NCBI GenBank assembly: GCA_031556065.1
Contig: JAVBTR010000099.1
Span: 1-15,508, forward strand
Direction of reading: 5' to 3'
Length of the DNA stretch: 15,508 bases
DNA from: JAVBTR01 sp031556065
Lineage (GTDB): Bacteria; Bacillota; Clostridia; Christensenellales; Aristaeellaceae
Position 1 is the stretch's first letter; every line of letters starts with the position of its first letter. The translations under genes and the position numbers were made by a program. Under the pieces are notes generated by a model. That model had not been told where the DNA came from. It saw nothing but the letters and a program-made list of their open reading frames with translations, and did not search any database. Shown in pieces: positions 1 through 6,083 of the stretch.

Positions 1-8
1 TCCCTTTG

Positions 9-70
9 ATCCCATTATGGGATTTTTAAGGGATAAAATCCCTTAAACTGGGTCTGGGACAGCGTCCCAG
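9..70. repeat. Cluster of three short perfect palindromes
   Basis: Three inverted repeats follow one another with almost no spacer. They are 9-15/17-23 (7-bp arms ATCCCAT/ATGGGAT around one base), 26-33/39-46 (8-bp arms TTAAGGGA/TCCCTTAA, 5-base loop) and 54-60/64-70 (7-bp arms CTGGGAC/GTCCCAG, loop AGC). All arms match perfectly. No coding signal is visible in the first 119 bases. The cluster probably lies between an upstream gene outside the window and the ABC transporter. It resembles dispersed intergenic palindromic repeats, but whether it recurs in the genome cannot be seen here. Confidence 0.6.
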
Positions 71-77
71 CGTTTTT
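54..77 (+). terminator. Hairpin with T-run, possible intrinsic terminator
   Basis: A 7-bp GC-rich stem (54-60 with 64-70, loop AGC) is followed by CG and five T residues at 73-77. It would end a transcript entering from the left, or reduce read-through from an upstream sugar-binding-protein gene into the ATPase, a common arrangement in sugar ABC operons. The T-run is short, so efficiency is uncertain. Confidence 0.45.
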
Positions 78-125
78 CCTTATTGCGACAGCCCCCTCAT
101 CTTTCTTATCCAAGGAGGGATGCCC

Positions 126-1637
126 ATGGCCTTGCTGGAAATGACCAACATATCCAAAGCCTTTTTCGGAATAACGGTGCTGAACCATGTCAATTTCACC
201 GTTGAAGCCGGTGAGGTACATGCCCTGCTGGGGGAAAACGGCGCGGGGAAATCCACACTGATGAACATCCTGGCCGGTGTGTACACACGGGATGGAGGAA
301 GTGTCTTATTTGATGGCCGCAGCCTTGACCATACCACTGTTACGGCCTCTGAAAGTGTGGGCATCGCTTTTGTGCACCAGGAGCTTAACCTTTTTAACGA
401 TCTGAAGGTGTATGAGAATATTTTTCTGCGAAAAGAATTGCAAACCCGGTTTGGCATGCTTAAAAAGAAGGCAATGATTCTGAAAGCCCGGGAGCTGCTT
501 GGAAGCCTTGGCGTGGAAATTGACCCTAGCGCCATGGTAAGCCAGCTGGAGCCCGGCAAAAAGCAGCTTTTGGAAATCGCCAAGGCGCTGTTTGCCAACG
601 CCCGCCTGTTCATACTGGACGAGCCTACCACCGCCTTGAATAACAGCGAGATCCAACATCTTTTTAACATTATCAATAGGCTAAAGGCTCAGGGCAAATC
701 CTTTATTTTTATTTCCCATAAAATGAACGAGGTTTTTTTAATCGCCGACTGCTACACAGTGCTGCGGGGCGGCGAAGTGGTCAAAACTGGGCTTATGGCC
801 CAGACTACCTCCTTGGAGGTAACAAAGCTCATGGTGGGTAACGGGTATTCCGAGCAAGGCTACTACACGGGCCGCCAACTAGGTGAGCCTGTTTTAGAGC
901 TGCACGAGCTTTCCGGCCGCAGCTTTACCAATGTGAACTTAAAAGTACTTAAAGGCGAAATAGTCGGCCTGACAGGGCTAATGGGTTCGGGCATCAGCGC
1001 TTTGTTCCAAACCATCTTCGGCATACTGCCTTTATCTGGCGGTACACTGGTTATCGGCGGACAACCCATACGCCGCCACAGCATTCAAAACGCCATGGGA
1101 TTAAAAGTTGCTATGATCGCCCCTAACCGCAAAGAGGATTCTGTTCTGCCGGATTTTTCTCTGCTGGAAAACATGTATGTTTCCCAGCACACCCTGTCTG
1201 CCCGGCAGCAAATCATTTACAAGCAAAAGGAAATCCTTAGGTTTGGGCAGCAGCAAAAAGCATTGGATATTAAGGCCAACAGCTGCCATGATATGATCAC
1301 CTCTTTGTCTGGCGGCAATCAGCAGAAGGTGATATTGGCCCGTTGGCTGAACACCGATGCCGATATTTTTTTGCTGGATAACCCGACCCTTGGGATCGAT
1401 ATCGGTGCCAAGGCGGAAATATATAAGCTGATTCTTAATCTGGCCAAGGCCGGGAAAACTGTGCTTATTAACACAATGGAAATTCCCGAAGTGCAAAAGG
1501 TGGCCGATCGCTGCATCGTGTTCTACCACGGCTGCATACAGGCGGTGCTTGAAAGAAACGAGATCAGCGAGGAAACCGTCATGCTGTACGCAACCAATGC
1601 CATTAACCCGACGGAGGTGCTTGCCCAACATGGATAA
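126..1637 (+). CDS. Sugar ABC transporter ATP-binding protein (RbsA/MglA type, two fused NBDs)
   Basis: This is the cytoplasmic energising subunit of a ribose/galactose-type sugar importer, with two ATPase domains in one 503-residue chain. ATG 126 is preferred because AAGGGAGG-like sequence at 112-119 sits 6 bases before it; ATG 120 overlaps that site. NBD1 has Walker A GENGAGKST (about residues 36-44) and Walker B ILDEPT with Glu166, but its signature is LEPGKKQ (141-147) instead of the usual LSVGQQQ. NBD2 has the family's degenerate P-loop (GLMGSGIS, about 284-291), an intact signature LSGGNQQ (394-400), and LLDNPT with Asn419 where the catalytic Glu is expected. One composite ATP site is therefore canonical and the other degenerate. 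The gene overlaps the permease by 8 bases. Sugar specificity cannot be read from the sequence. Confidence 0.93.
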   Translation: MALLEMTNISKAFFGITVLNHVNFTVEAGEVHALLGENGAGKSTLMNILAGVYTRDGGSVLFDGRSLDHTTVTASESVGIAFVHQELNLFNDLKVYENIFLRKELQTRFGMLKKKAMILKARELLGSLGVEIDPSAMVSQLEPGKKQLLEIAKALFANARLFILDEPTTALNNSEIQHLFNIINRLKAQGKSFIFISHKMNEVFLIADCYTVLRGGEVVKTGLMAQTTSLEVTKLMVGNGYSEQGYYTGRQLGEPVLELHELSGRSFTNVNLKVLKGEIVGLTGLMGSGISALFQTIFGILPLSGGTLVIGGQPIRRHSIQNAMGLKVAMIAPNRKEDSVLPDFSLLENMYVSQHTLSARQQIIYKQKEILRFGQQQKALDIKANSCHDMITSLSGGNQQKVILARWLNTDADIFLLDNPTLGIDIGAKAEIYKLILNLAKAGKTVLINTMEIPEVQKVADRCIVFYHGCIQAVLERNEISEETVMLYATNAINPTEVLAQHG

Positions 1638-2670
1638 CCTAAAAGAAACCGCCATTTCGCCTTGGAAACCAGCCAAGAAACCTTTTTCCAAGGTGTTGGG
1701 CAATTATAACTTTATTTTTATTTTTCTGTGCATCTTTATGGCTTACCTTATTATTAACCGAAACGCCATTACCTGGAACGGCGTTATGAACATTCTTCGC
1801 CATGCCACAGTGGTGGGCATTATCGCCTTTGGTATGGGCCTTGTGATCATCACAGGCGGCATCGATCTATCCGTTGGCAGCATGGTAGCGCTAGTGGGCG
1901 GCCTTTCCGTGGTGGTATTCAATGCCACCAACAGCCCGTTACTTACCGTGCTTTTCGCATTGGCAGCCGGTATGCTGCTGGGATTTATCAACGGCTTTCT
2001 TGTGGGCAAAGCGAAAATGCCCGCCTTCATTGTGACCCTGGCCACAATGATGATCTACCGCTCCATCGCCCAGTATTACCTGCGGGCCACCGTGCGCCAA
2101 TCCATCTACAACATGAACGGCACCCTCAGTGCCTACGAGGGATTCTACGGCTTTGGCCAATCCAAGGTAGCGACCATTCCCTCCGTTGGCCTGATCTTCA
2201 TAGCTGTTACGGTGCTGATGGTATTTATAAGCACCTCCACCAAGTTCGGTAAAACGGTCTACGCCGTTGGCAGTAACGAAAAGGCTGCCCGCTTGGCCGG
2301 CATCAATGCAGATTGGACAAGGGTGGCGGTGCATATGATTACCGGTCTGCTCTGCGGCTTGGCCGCCGTTTTGTGGCTGGCCATGAACGGCTCTGTAGAT
2401 CCGGCGACCCTTGGCAAAAGCAATGAAATGTATGCTATTGCGGCAGTGGTCATCGGCGGCATCAGCATGAGCGGCGGACGGGGAAAGCTGTTGGGTGTGA
2501 TGTTCGGCGCCATGAGCTACACCATTATCGATAAGATCATCGCCTCTTTGGGCTTTGACGCATTGATAAACGATACCATCAAGGGTTCTATTCTGTTGGT
2601 GGCGGTGCTGATGCAGATTGTCATTCCCATGCTGCGCAACCGCTTAAAAAACATTGGCTTAGATAAATAG
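1630..2670 (+). CDS. Sugar ABC transporter permease (RbsC/MglC family)
   Basis: This 346-residue polytopic inner-membrane protein should form the translocation channel partnered with the preceding ATPase. ATG 1630 is chosen because GGAGGTG at 1613-1619 lies about 10 bases upstream; the start overlaps the ATPase stop, a sign of translational coupling. The frame is open from 1549, but that part shadows the ATPase. Family motifs are ITGGIDLSVGS (74-84), the cytoplasmic-loop motif GSNEKAARLAGI (214-225), and the conserved AAVVIGGISMSGGRG region (about 271-285). Many hydrophobic segments span residues 26-335. Length is close to the family's usual 320-340. The periplasmic-type sugar-binding partner is missing here and is presumably upstream. 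No terminator follows; the next gene is convergent. Confidence 0.93.
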   Translation: MDNLKETAISPWKPAKKPFSKVLGNYNFIFIFLCIFMAYLIINRNAITWNGVMNILRHATVVGIIAFGMGLVIITGGIDLSVGSMVALVGGLSVVVFNATNSPLLTVLFALAAGMLLGFINGFLVGKAKMPAFIVTLATMMIYRSIAQYYLRATVRQSIYNMNGTLSAYEGFYGFGQSKVATIPSVGLIFIAVTVLMVFISTSTKFGKTVYAVGSNEKAARLAGINADWTRVAVHMITGLLCGLAAVLWLAMNGSVDPATLGKSNEMYAIAAVVIGGISMSGGRGKLLGVMFGAMSYTIIDKIIASLGFDALINDTIKGSILLVAVLMQIVIPMLRNRLKNIGLDK

Positions 2671-2753
2671 TCTAAAGGATGGGCGTCCAAGTCCAGCACC
2701 AGCAGGATTTCAAGCTGATCCGCTATATCCTCGCAAAGGGCGGCATGAATCTA

Positions 2754-3380
2754 TTATGCCAGCTTTGAAAACGCCAATACAATCAGAATGACACCGCTTA
2801 GCCAGCTTAGGTCGAAGTTTACCGTATCCGCCGCCTTGTTTCCGATAAAGCTGCCCAGCACCACTGCCAGCGTATTGGTAAAAAGGGAGGAAAGAATCAC
2901 CGCCAGCCCATTCACATTTCCAATGGCTGCCCCCAGGCCCACCGTGATCCCATCCAGGGAAAGGGCGATGGCCAAAGAGATGGCTTCCGTGGGCGAAAGG
3001 GTTTTGGAGCCATCCACGTCCGCTTTTTCAGGGTCTGCGTACAGACTCAATATAAACTTAAAATTAAACATGGAAAACTTCAGCTGCTTATGTAAATGGC
3101 TGTGCTTTCGGATGATGGCCTTGGTTACACTGTCCATCAGTTTTACCATACCTAGAATAAGCAGCGCACCAAAGCTGATCAGAAGCGTCCATTCCCCGGG
3201 AATAAAGCGCTTAATAAACCCGCCTGAGACCAACGCCACAGCGGTAATACCGGTGCAAATCAAATTAATGGTTTGTACTGACCTAAAAGGTATTTTGATT
3301 TTCTTACTGCCATAGGCAAAGCTGGCTACAAATGCATCCAACGAAAGTGCCCAGGCAAGAGCCATTGCTTCAAATATCAT
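2754..3380 (-). CDS. ytaF: Sporulation membrane protein YtaF (MntP-like fold)
   Basis: This 208-residue polytopic membrane protein belongs to the YtaF sporulation family, related to the MntP manganese efflux pumps. Two internal repeats each carry an Asp in a similar helix: SLDAFVAS (13-20) and SLDGITVG (141-148), as expected for this inverted-repeat fold. A soluble loop with His and Lys residues (about 90-130) joins the halves. The start is ATG at 3380, with GGAGGGA six bases upstream on the minus strand; a TTG at 3395 in the same frame lies within that ribosome binding site. The gene stands alone, convergent with the permease. The TAA is followed directly by TAG. Its transport substrate and exact sporulation role are not established by the sequence. 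Confidence 0.88.
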   Translation of the reverse strand: MIFEAMALAWALSLDAFVASFAYGSKKIKIPFRSVQTINLICTGITAVALVSGGFIKRFIPGEWTLLISFGALLILGMVKLMDSVTKAIIRKHSHLHKQLKFSMFNFKFILSLYADPEKADVDGSKTLSPTEAISLAIALSLDGITVGLGAAIGNVNGLAVILSSLFTNTLAVVLGSFIGNKAADTVNFDLSWLSGVILIVLAFSKLA

Positions 3381-3404
3381 GGCAAATCCCTCCAATCCCT
3401 TGAC

Positions 3405-3433
3405 ATGGTATGCAGTGCGGGAGAAGCAGGTTA
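3405..3433 (-). promoter_or_regulatory. Possible sigma-E promoter for ytaF
   Basis: On the minus strand CATACCAT (3405-3412) matches 7 of 8 positions of the sigma-E -10 consensus CATACANT. It is preceded, after a 14-base spacer, by TAACCTG (3427-3433), a weak match to the -35 KMATATT. It lies about 25 bases upstream of the ytaF ATG. Mother-cell expression would fit a sporulation gene. The weak -35 keeps this tentative. Confidence 0.35.
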
Positions 3434-3459
3434 CTGCCAGCAGCTTTGCGGATAAGAGC

Positions 3460-3489
3460 TTGCAGTCCCTTTTTTGCTGTGTTATACTG
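3460..3489 (+). promoter_or_regulatory. Sigma-A promoter for the leader/phosphotransferase transcript
   Basis: TTGCAG at 3460-3465 and TATACT at 3484-3489 are separated by 18 bases. Initiation is expected near 3496, giving a leader of about 140 bases before the phosphotransferase start. It is divergent from ytaF. Confidence 0.55.
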
Positions 3490-3520
3490 TCAATATCATT
3501 ATAGAGAAGGAGTGAGCGGC

Positions 3521-3562
3521 ATGAAACGTCGATTGATACATAAGGGAGGATTCACGATTTAG
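3521..3562 (+). CDS. Candidate 13-residue leader peptide (MKRRLIHKGGFTI)
   Basis: A short ORF of 13 codons and TAG starts at ATG 3521. AAGGAG at 3507-3512 lies 8 bases before the start, so initiation signals are good. The peptide is basic at its N-terminus. Its stop codon lies 3 bases before the 5' arm of a possible antiterminator and 17 bases before a strong terminator hairpin. This is the layout of ribosome-mediated attenuation, as known for leader peptides before antibiotic-resistance genes. Codons 8-10 (AAG GGA GGA) also form a Shine-Dalgarno-like stretch, which could itself pause a ribosome. No start codon follows it at a suitable distance. Translation of this ORF is inferred, not shown. 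Confidence 0.45.
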   Translation: MKRRLIHKGGFTI

Positions 3563-3565
3563 CTT

Positions 3566-3609
3566 GCCTGCTCACATTTAGCCGCAGGCTTACTTCCTGC
3601 GGCTTTTTT
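3566..3609 (+). terminator. Intrinsic terminator with competing antiterminator (attenuator)
   Basis: AGCCGCAGG (3580-3588) pairs perfectly with CCTGCGGCT (3596-3604) around a 7-base loop; the T-run spans 3604-3609, so this is a strong intrinsic terminator. Upstream, GCCTGC (3566-3571) can pair with GCAGGC (3584-3589), which uses part of the terminator's 5' arm. The two structures are mutually exclusive. The terminator ends 28 bases before the phosphotransferase start, so it controls that gene rather than ending an upstream one. Confidence 0.75.
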
Positions 3610-3637
3610 CATGAACAAAAAAAGGAGAATCCTTTCT

Positions 3638-4609
3638 ATGATGAAATTAAAACACCTGATCGAAAATGAAGCCCTGGCCCAGCTGCTTATTGAAAGCTGG
3701 GAGGTCGCCAAGGGAGAGGCACCTAAGTTTTTCAGAAGCTCCGCTAACGCGGTCTATATCCTTACTGTGAACAACGCGGTTTATTTTTTGCGTATAACAC
3801 CCTTGGAAGAAAACGCGCCCTGCAACATTGCCGCCGAACTGGATTACCTTGATTATTTGCGTAAGCAAGGTTACCCGGCAGTACACAGCGTTCCAGCAAA
3901 AAATGGCGCGCCTTTCATCACGGCGGACACCCCCTTTGGCACCTACAGCATGGTTGTATTTGAAAAAGCTGCGGGCAAGCCTATGGAACAGATACCCTAT
4001 GAGGCTTCTGTTTACAATGGGTATGGCCAGGCGCTGGGGCATTTGCACCGGTTAAGCCAGCGCTATGAACCCCAAGACCCTATCCGCCCTAATTGGCAGG
4101 CCAGGCTGGATTTTTGCGGCGACGTGGCTAACCGCTGTGGAGGGGACACCCTTATGCTTCAAGAAATTCAGTTGCTTCAAGACGCCTTTAGCACATTGCC
4201 CAAAACAAAAGAAAACTATGGTCTTGTTCATTACGATTTTGAACTGGATAATGTTTTCTATGATGAAGTTACTCAAGTTTTCATGCCCATCGACTTTGAC
4301 GACAGCATGTATCACTGGTATGGGCTGGATGTGGTGCAGGTCATAGACTGTCTTCGGGCTGAGCTGCCCCAGGCGGAACGAGAAGCGGCTGTGAAAAGCT
4401 TTTTGGAAGGGTATGAAACACAAATGCCGTTTGATTCTGATAACCTGGCGCTGTTCCGGCGCTTTGTGGGGCTTTATGGCTATGCCCGCTGCCTTCACGC
4501 TATTTTCGATACTGTGCCCAACGAGCCTAAGTGGATGCCTGGCCTGCGGGCCCATTTAACCACGCTGATGGGGGAACGCCGGGTACATTTTGGAGAACCA
4601 ATCCTGTGA
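3638..4609 (+). CDS. Phosphotransferase of the aminoglycoside phosphotransferase (APH)/choline kinase fold
   Basis: This cytoplasmic kinase-like enzyme has 323 residues and would transfer phosphate from a nucleotide to a small-molecule hydroxyl. The catalytic loop is HYDFELDNVFYD, with His198, Asp200 and Asn205 in the HxDxxxxN pattern of the APH family. The metal-binding Asp follows in IDFDD (Asp219). The N-lobe has YFLRITP (49-55), in the usual nucleotide-binding strand, and MVVFEKAAGKP (105-115) at the hinge. ATG 3638 is chosen because AAAGGAGA at 3621-3628 lies 9 bases upstream; ATG 3611 has only the terminator T-run before it. The substrate is unknown: the superfamily includes antibiotic, homoserine, choline and sugar kinases. 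The upstream attenuator and the downstream TipAS regulator make a drug-related role plausible but unproven. Confidence 0.85.
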   Translation: MMKLKHLIENEALAQLLIESWEVAKGEAPKFFRSSANAVYILTVNNAVYFLRITPLEENAPCNIAAELDYLDYLRKQGYPAVHSVPAKNGAPFITADTPFGTYSMVVFEKAAGKPMEQIPYEASVYNGYGQALGHLHRLSQRYEPQDPIRPNWQARLDFCGDVANRCGGDTLMLQEIQLLQDAFSTLPKTKENYGLVHYDFELDNVFYDEVTQVFMPIDFDDSMYHWYGLDVVQVIDCLRAELPQAEREAAVKSFLEGYETQMPFDSDNLALFRRFVGLYGYARCLHAIFDTVPNEPKWMPGLRAHLTTLMGERRVHFGEPIL

Positions 4610-4621
4610 ACCATTTAGGTA

Positions 4622-4652
4622 TTGACATTAACCTTACGTCATGGTTTATGAT
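4622..4652 (+). promoter_or_regulatory. MerR-type promoter with 19-bp spacer and operator dyad
   Basis: TTGACA (4622-4627, consensus -35) and TATGAT (4647-4652) are separated by 19 bases, the over-long spacer typical of promoters activated by MerR-family DNA untwisting. The near-palindrome ATTAACC (4627-4633) with GGTTTAT (4643-4649) matches at 6 of 7 positions and is centred in the spacer. The next gene encodes a MerR regulator, so autoregulation is the natural reading. Confidence 0.72.
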
Positions 4653-4670
4653 AAGCGGGAGGTGAGCAAA

Positions 4671-5429
4671 ATGGGGTATTCCGTAAACGAAATGGCCACC
4701 CTTTCCGGGGTAAGCACACGAACCCTCCGGTTTTATGAGCAAAAGGGCCTCCTTGCGCCCAAACGCCGGGAGAACGGTTACCGGGAGTATGGCGAACATG
4801 AAGTGGACAGACTGCAGCTGATCCTTCTATTTCGCAGGGCGGACATGCCGGTGGAAACCATTAAGCAATTAATGGGTGCCAAGGGGTTCGATGCCAGAAG
4901 TGCGCTTAAAAACCATTTAAAAGCCCTTGAGGGGGAACTGATTAACCAGCAGAGGCTCATCGACAATGTGAAAAAGACCATCGCCTGTTTAGAGGGCGGG
5001 GAAAGGATGAATGACATGGAAAAGTTTGAAGGCTTAAAGGAAAAAATGCTTGCGGAAAACGAGGAAAAATACGGCCAAGAAATCCGGGAAAAGTACGGGG
5101 AGGAAAGGGTTCAAGATTCCAATAAGCAGTTTAAAAACATGAGCAAGGAGCAATTTGAAAAAGCGGAGGCTCTCTCAAAGGAAATCGCAGAAAAGCTGAA
5201 GGAGGCCATGGCAGAGGGGAACCCCGCCGGGCAAACGGCCCAGGAAGCCTGTCAGGCGCACAAGCGGTGGCTGTGCATCTTCTGGCCCCAGGGGATGTAT
5301 TCCAAGGAAGCCCATATGGGCCTGGGGCAAATGTATGTGGACGATGAACGGTTCGCCGCCTACTATGACAAGATTCAGCCCGGTGCAGCAGTGTTTTTGC
5401 GGGATGCCCTGAACATTTTCTGCAAGTAA
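4671..5429 (+). CDS. MerR-family transcriptional regulator with TipAS antibiotic-recognition domain
   Basis: This 252-residue cytoplasmic regulator is of TipA type. The N-terminus is a MerR winged helix-turn-helix: SVNEMATLSGVSTRTLRFYE (4-23), followed by GLLAP and NGYREY. A dimerisation coiled coil covers about 75-110. The C-terminal TipAS domain (about 116-252) ends in the typical region FWPQGMYSKEAHMGLGQMYV (204-223) and AYYDKIQPGAAVFLRDAL. TipAS domains bind peptide antibiotics and other amphipathic drugs. ATG 4671 has GGGAGGTGA at 4657-4665; an earlier in-frame ATG at 4641 lies inside the promoter. Internal ATGs 5007 and 5016 follow GAAAGGA at the domain boundary and might give a short TipAS-only product. 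A terminator follows directly. Confidence 0.92.
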   Translation: MGYSVNEMATLSGVSTRTLRFYEQKGLLAPKRRENGYREYGEHEVDRLQLILLFRRADMPVETIKQLMGAKGFDARSALKNHLKALEGELINQQRLIDNVKKTIACLEGGERMNDMEKFEGLKEKMLAENEEKYGQEIREKYGEERVQDSNKQFKNMSKEQFEKAEALSKEIAEKLKEAMAEGNPAGQTAQEACQAHKRWLCIFWPQGMYSKEAHMGLGQMYVDDERFAAYYDKIQPGAAVFLRDALNIFCK

Positions 5430-5441
5430 AAAGCATATAAA
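5413..5441 (+). promoter_or_regulatory. Possible sigma-E promoter for spmA-spmB
   Basis: ACATTTT (5413-5419) matches 5 of 7 positions of the sigma-E -35 KMATATT. After a 14-base spacer, CATATAAA (5434-5441) matches 6 of 8 positions of CATACANT. In Bacillus subtilis spmA and spmB belong to a sigma-E operon. Initiation about 7 bases downstream would fall inside the 5' arm of the regulator's terminator, so the new transcript would not form the full hairpin. Tentative. Confidence 0.3.
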
Positions 5442-5473
5442 AGCGTGTAGGTGAAAACCTACATGCTTTTTTT
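5439..5473 (+). terminator. Strong intrinsic terminator of the MerR/TipAS gene
   Basis: AAAGCGTGTAGGT (5440-5452) pairs with ACCTACATGCTTT (5457-5469) around a GAAA tetraloop, with one G-T pair. The T-run spans 5467-5473. It begins about 10 bases after the regulator's TAA and ends 20 bases before the spmA start. Confidence 0.85.
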
Positions 5474-5492
5474 ATTATTTGGAGGAAGAGCC

Positions 5493-6083
5493 ATGCTGAA
5501 TTGGATTTGGGGGATCATGGTGCTGATGGGAATCCTATACGGGCTAATCTGCGGCAACGCCGGGGTATTGAGCGCCGGGATGATGGACAGCGCCGGGGAT
5601 GCAGTAACGCTGATTATTAAAATGGCCGGGGGGTTTATGCTATGGAACGGGCTGTTTGAAATACTGGAGCAGTCCGGGGCGGCAAAGGCCATTGCAGGGG
5701 CCATGAAGCCTATTTTGGGAAAGCTTTTCAGGGGCGTGAAAACCGAGGAATCCATGACGGCCATGACCATGAACCTGACCATGAACATGCTGGGCCTGGG
5801 CAACGCAGCCACGCCCATGGGCCTTCGGGCAATGGAAAGCCTTCAACGGGAATCGGATTATGGGGACAGCACCAGTCCGGCCATGTGCATGTTTCTGGTG
5901 ATTAACGCTTCCAGCATACAGCTGCTGCCTACAACGGTTTTAACACTGCGCCGGGCGGCAGGGTCTTTTATGCCGGAGGCTGTTATCTGGCCTACCCTCT
6001 GTGCCACGGCAGTATCCACCCTGGCGGGTATTTTCTTTTGCAAGCTCTTTGAAAAGGGGGATAAGCGGCTATGGAAATCGTGA
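5493..6083 (+). CDS. spmA: Spore maturation protein SpmA
   Basis: This 196-residue integral membrane protein has the length of B. subtilis SpmA and carries a nucleoside-recognition (Gate) domain. It works with SpmB in spore-core dehydration and heat resistance; the transported species is not settled. Several hydrophobic helices are visible (about 4-22, 38-58, 95-110, 131-150, 160-188). The conserved segment MLGLGNAATPMGLRAM lies at about 99-114, and NASSIQLLPTTVL is typical of the family. The frame is open from GTG 5451, but that falls in the terminator. ATG 5493 has GGAGGAAGAG directly upstream (5481-5490) and is the clear start. The gene overlaps spmB by 13 bases. Confidence 0.93.
   Translation: MLNWIWGIMVLMGILYGLICGNAGVLSAGMMDSAGDAVTLIIKMAGGFMLWNGLFEILEQSGAAKAIAGAMKPILGKLFRGVKTEESMTAMTMNLTMNMLGLGNAATPMGLRAMESLQRESDYGDSTSPAMCMFLVINASSIQLLPTTVLTLRRAAGSFMPEAVIWPTLCATAVSTLAGIFFCKLFEKGDKRLWKS

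Noticed and set aside
80..676. Minus-strand open frame of 198 codons opposite the ABC ATPase
   Set aside because: It is antisense to a clearly conserved gene, has no ribosome binding site, and its composition (rich in Ser, Arg, Pro) is that of a shadow frame.
3496..3610. Metabolite riboswitch or T-box in the leader before the phosphotransferase
   Set aside because: The leader is only about 110 bases up to the terminator, lacks a T-box sequence or a riboswitch core I recognise, and is better explained by a translated ORF plus attenuator.
3611..3637. ATG 3611 as the phosphotransferase start
   Set aside because: It is preceded directly by the terminator T-run and contains the ribosome binding site that serves ATG 3638.
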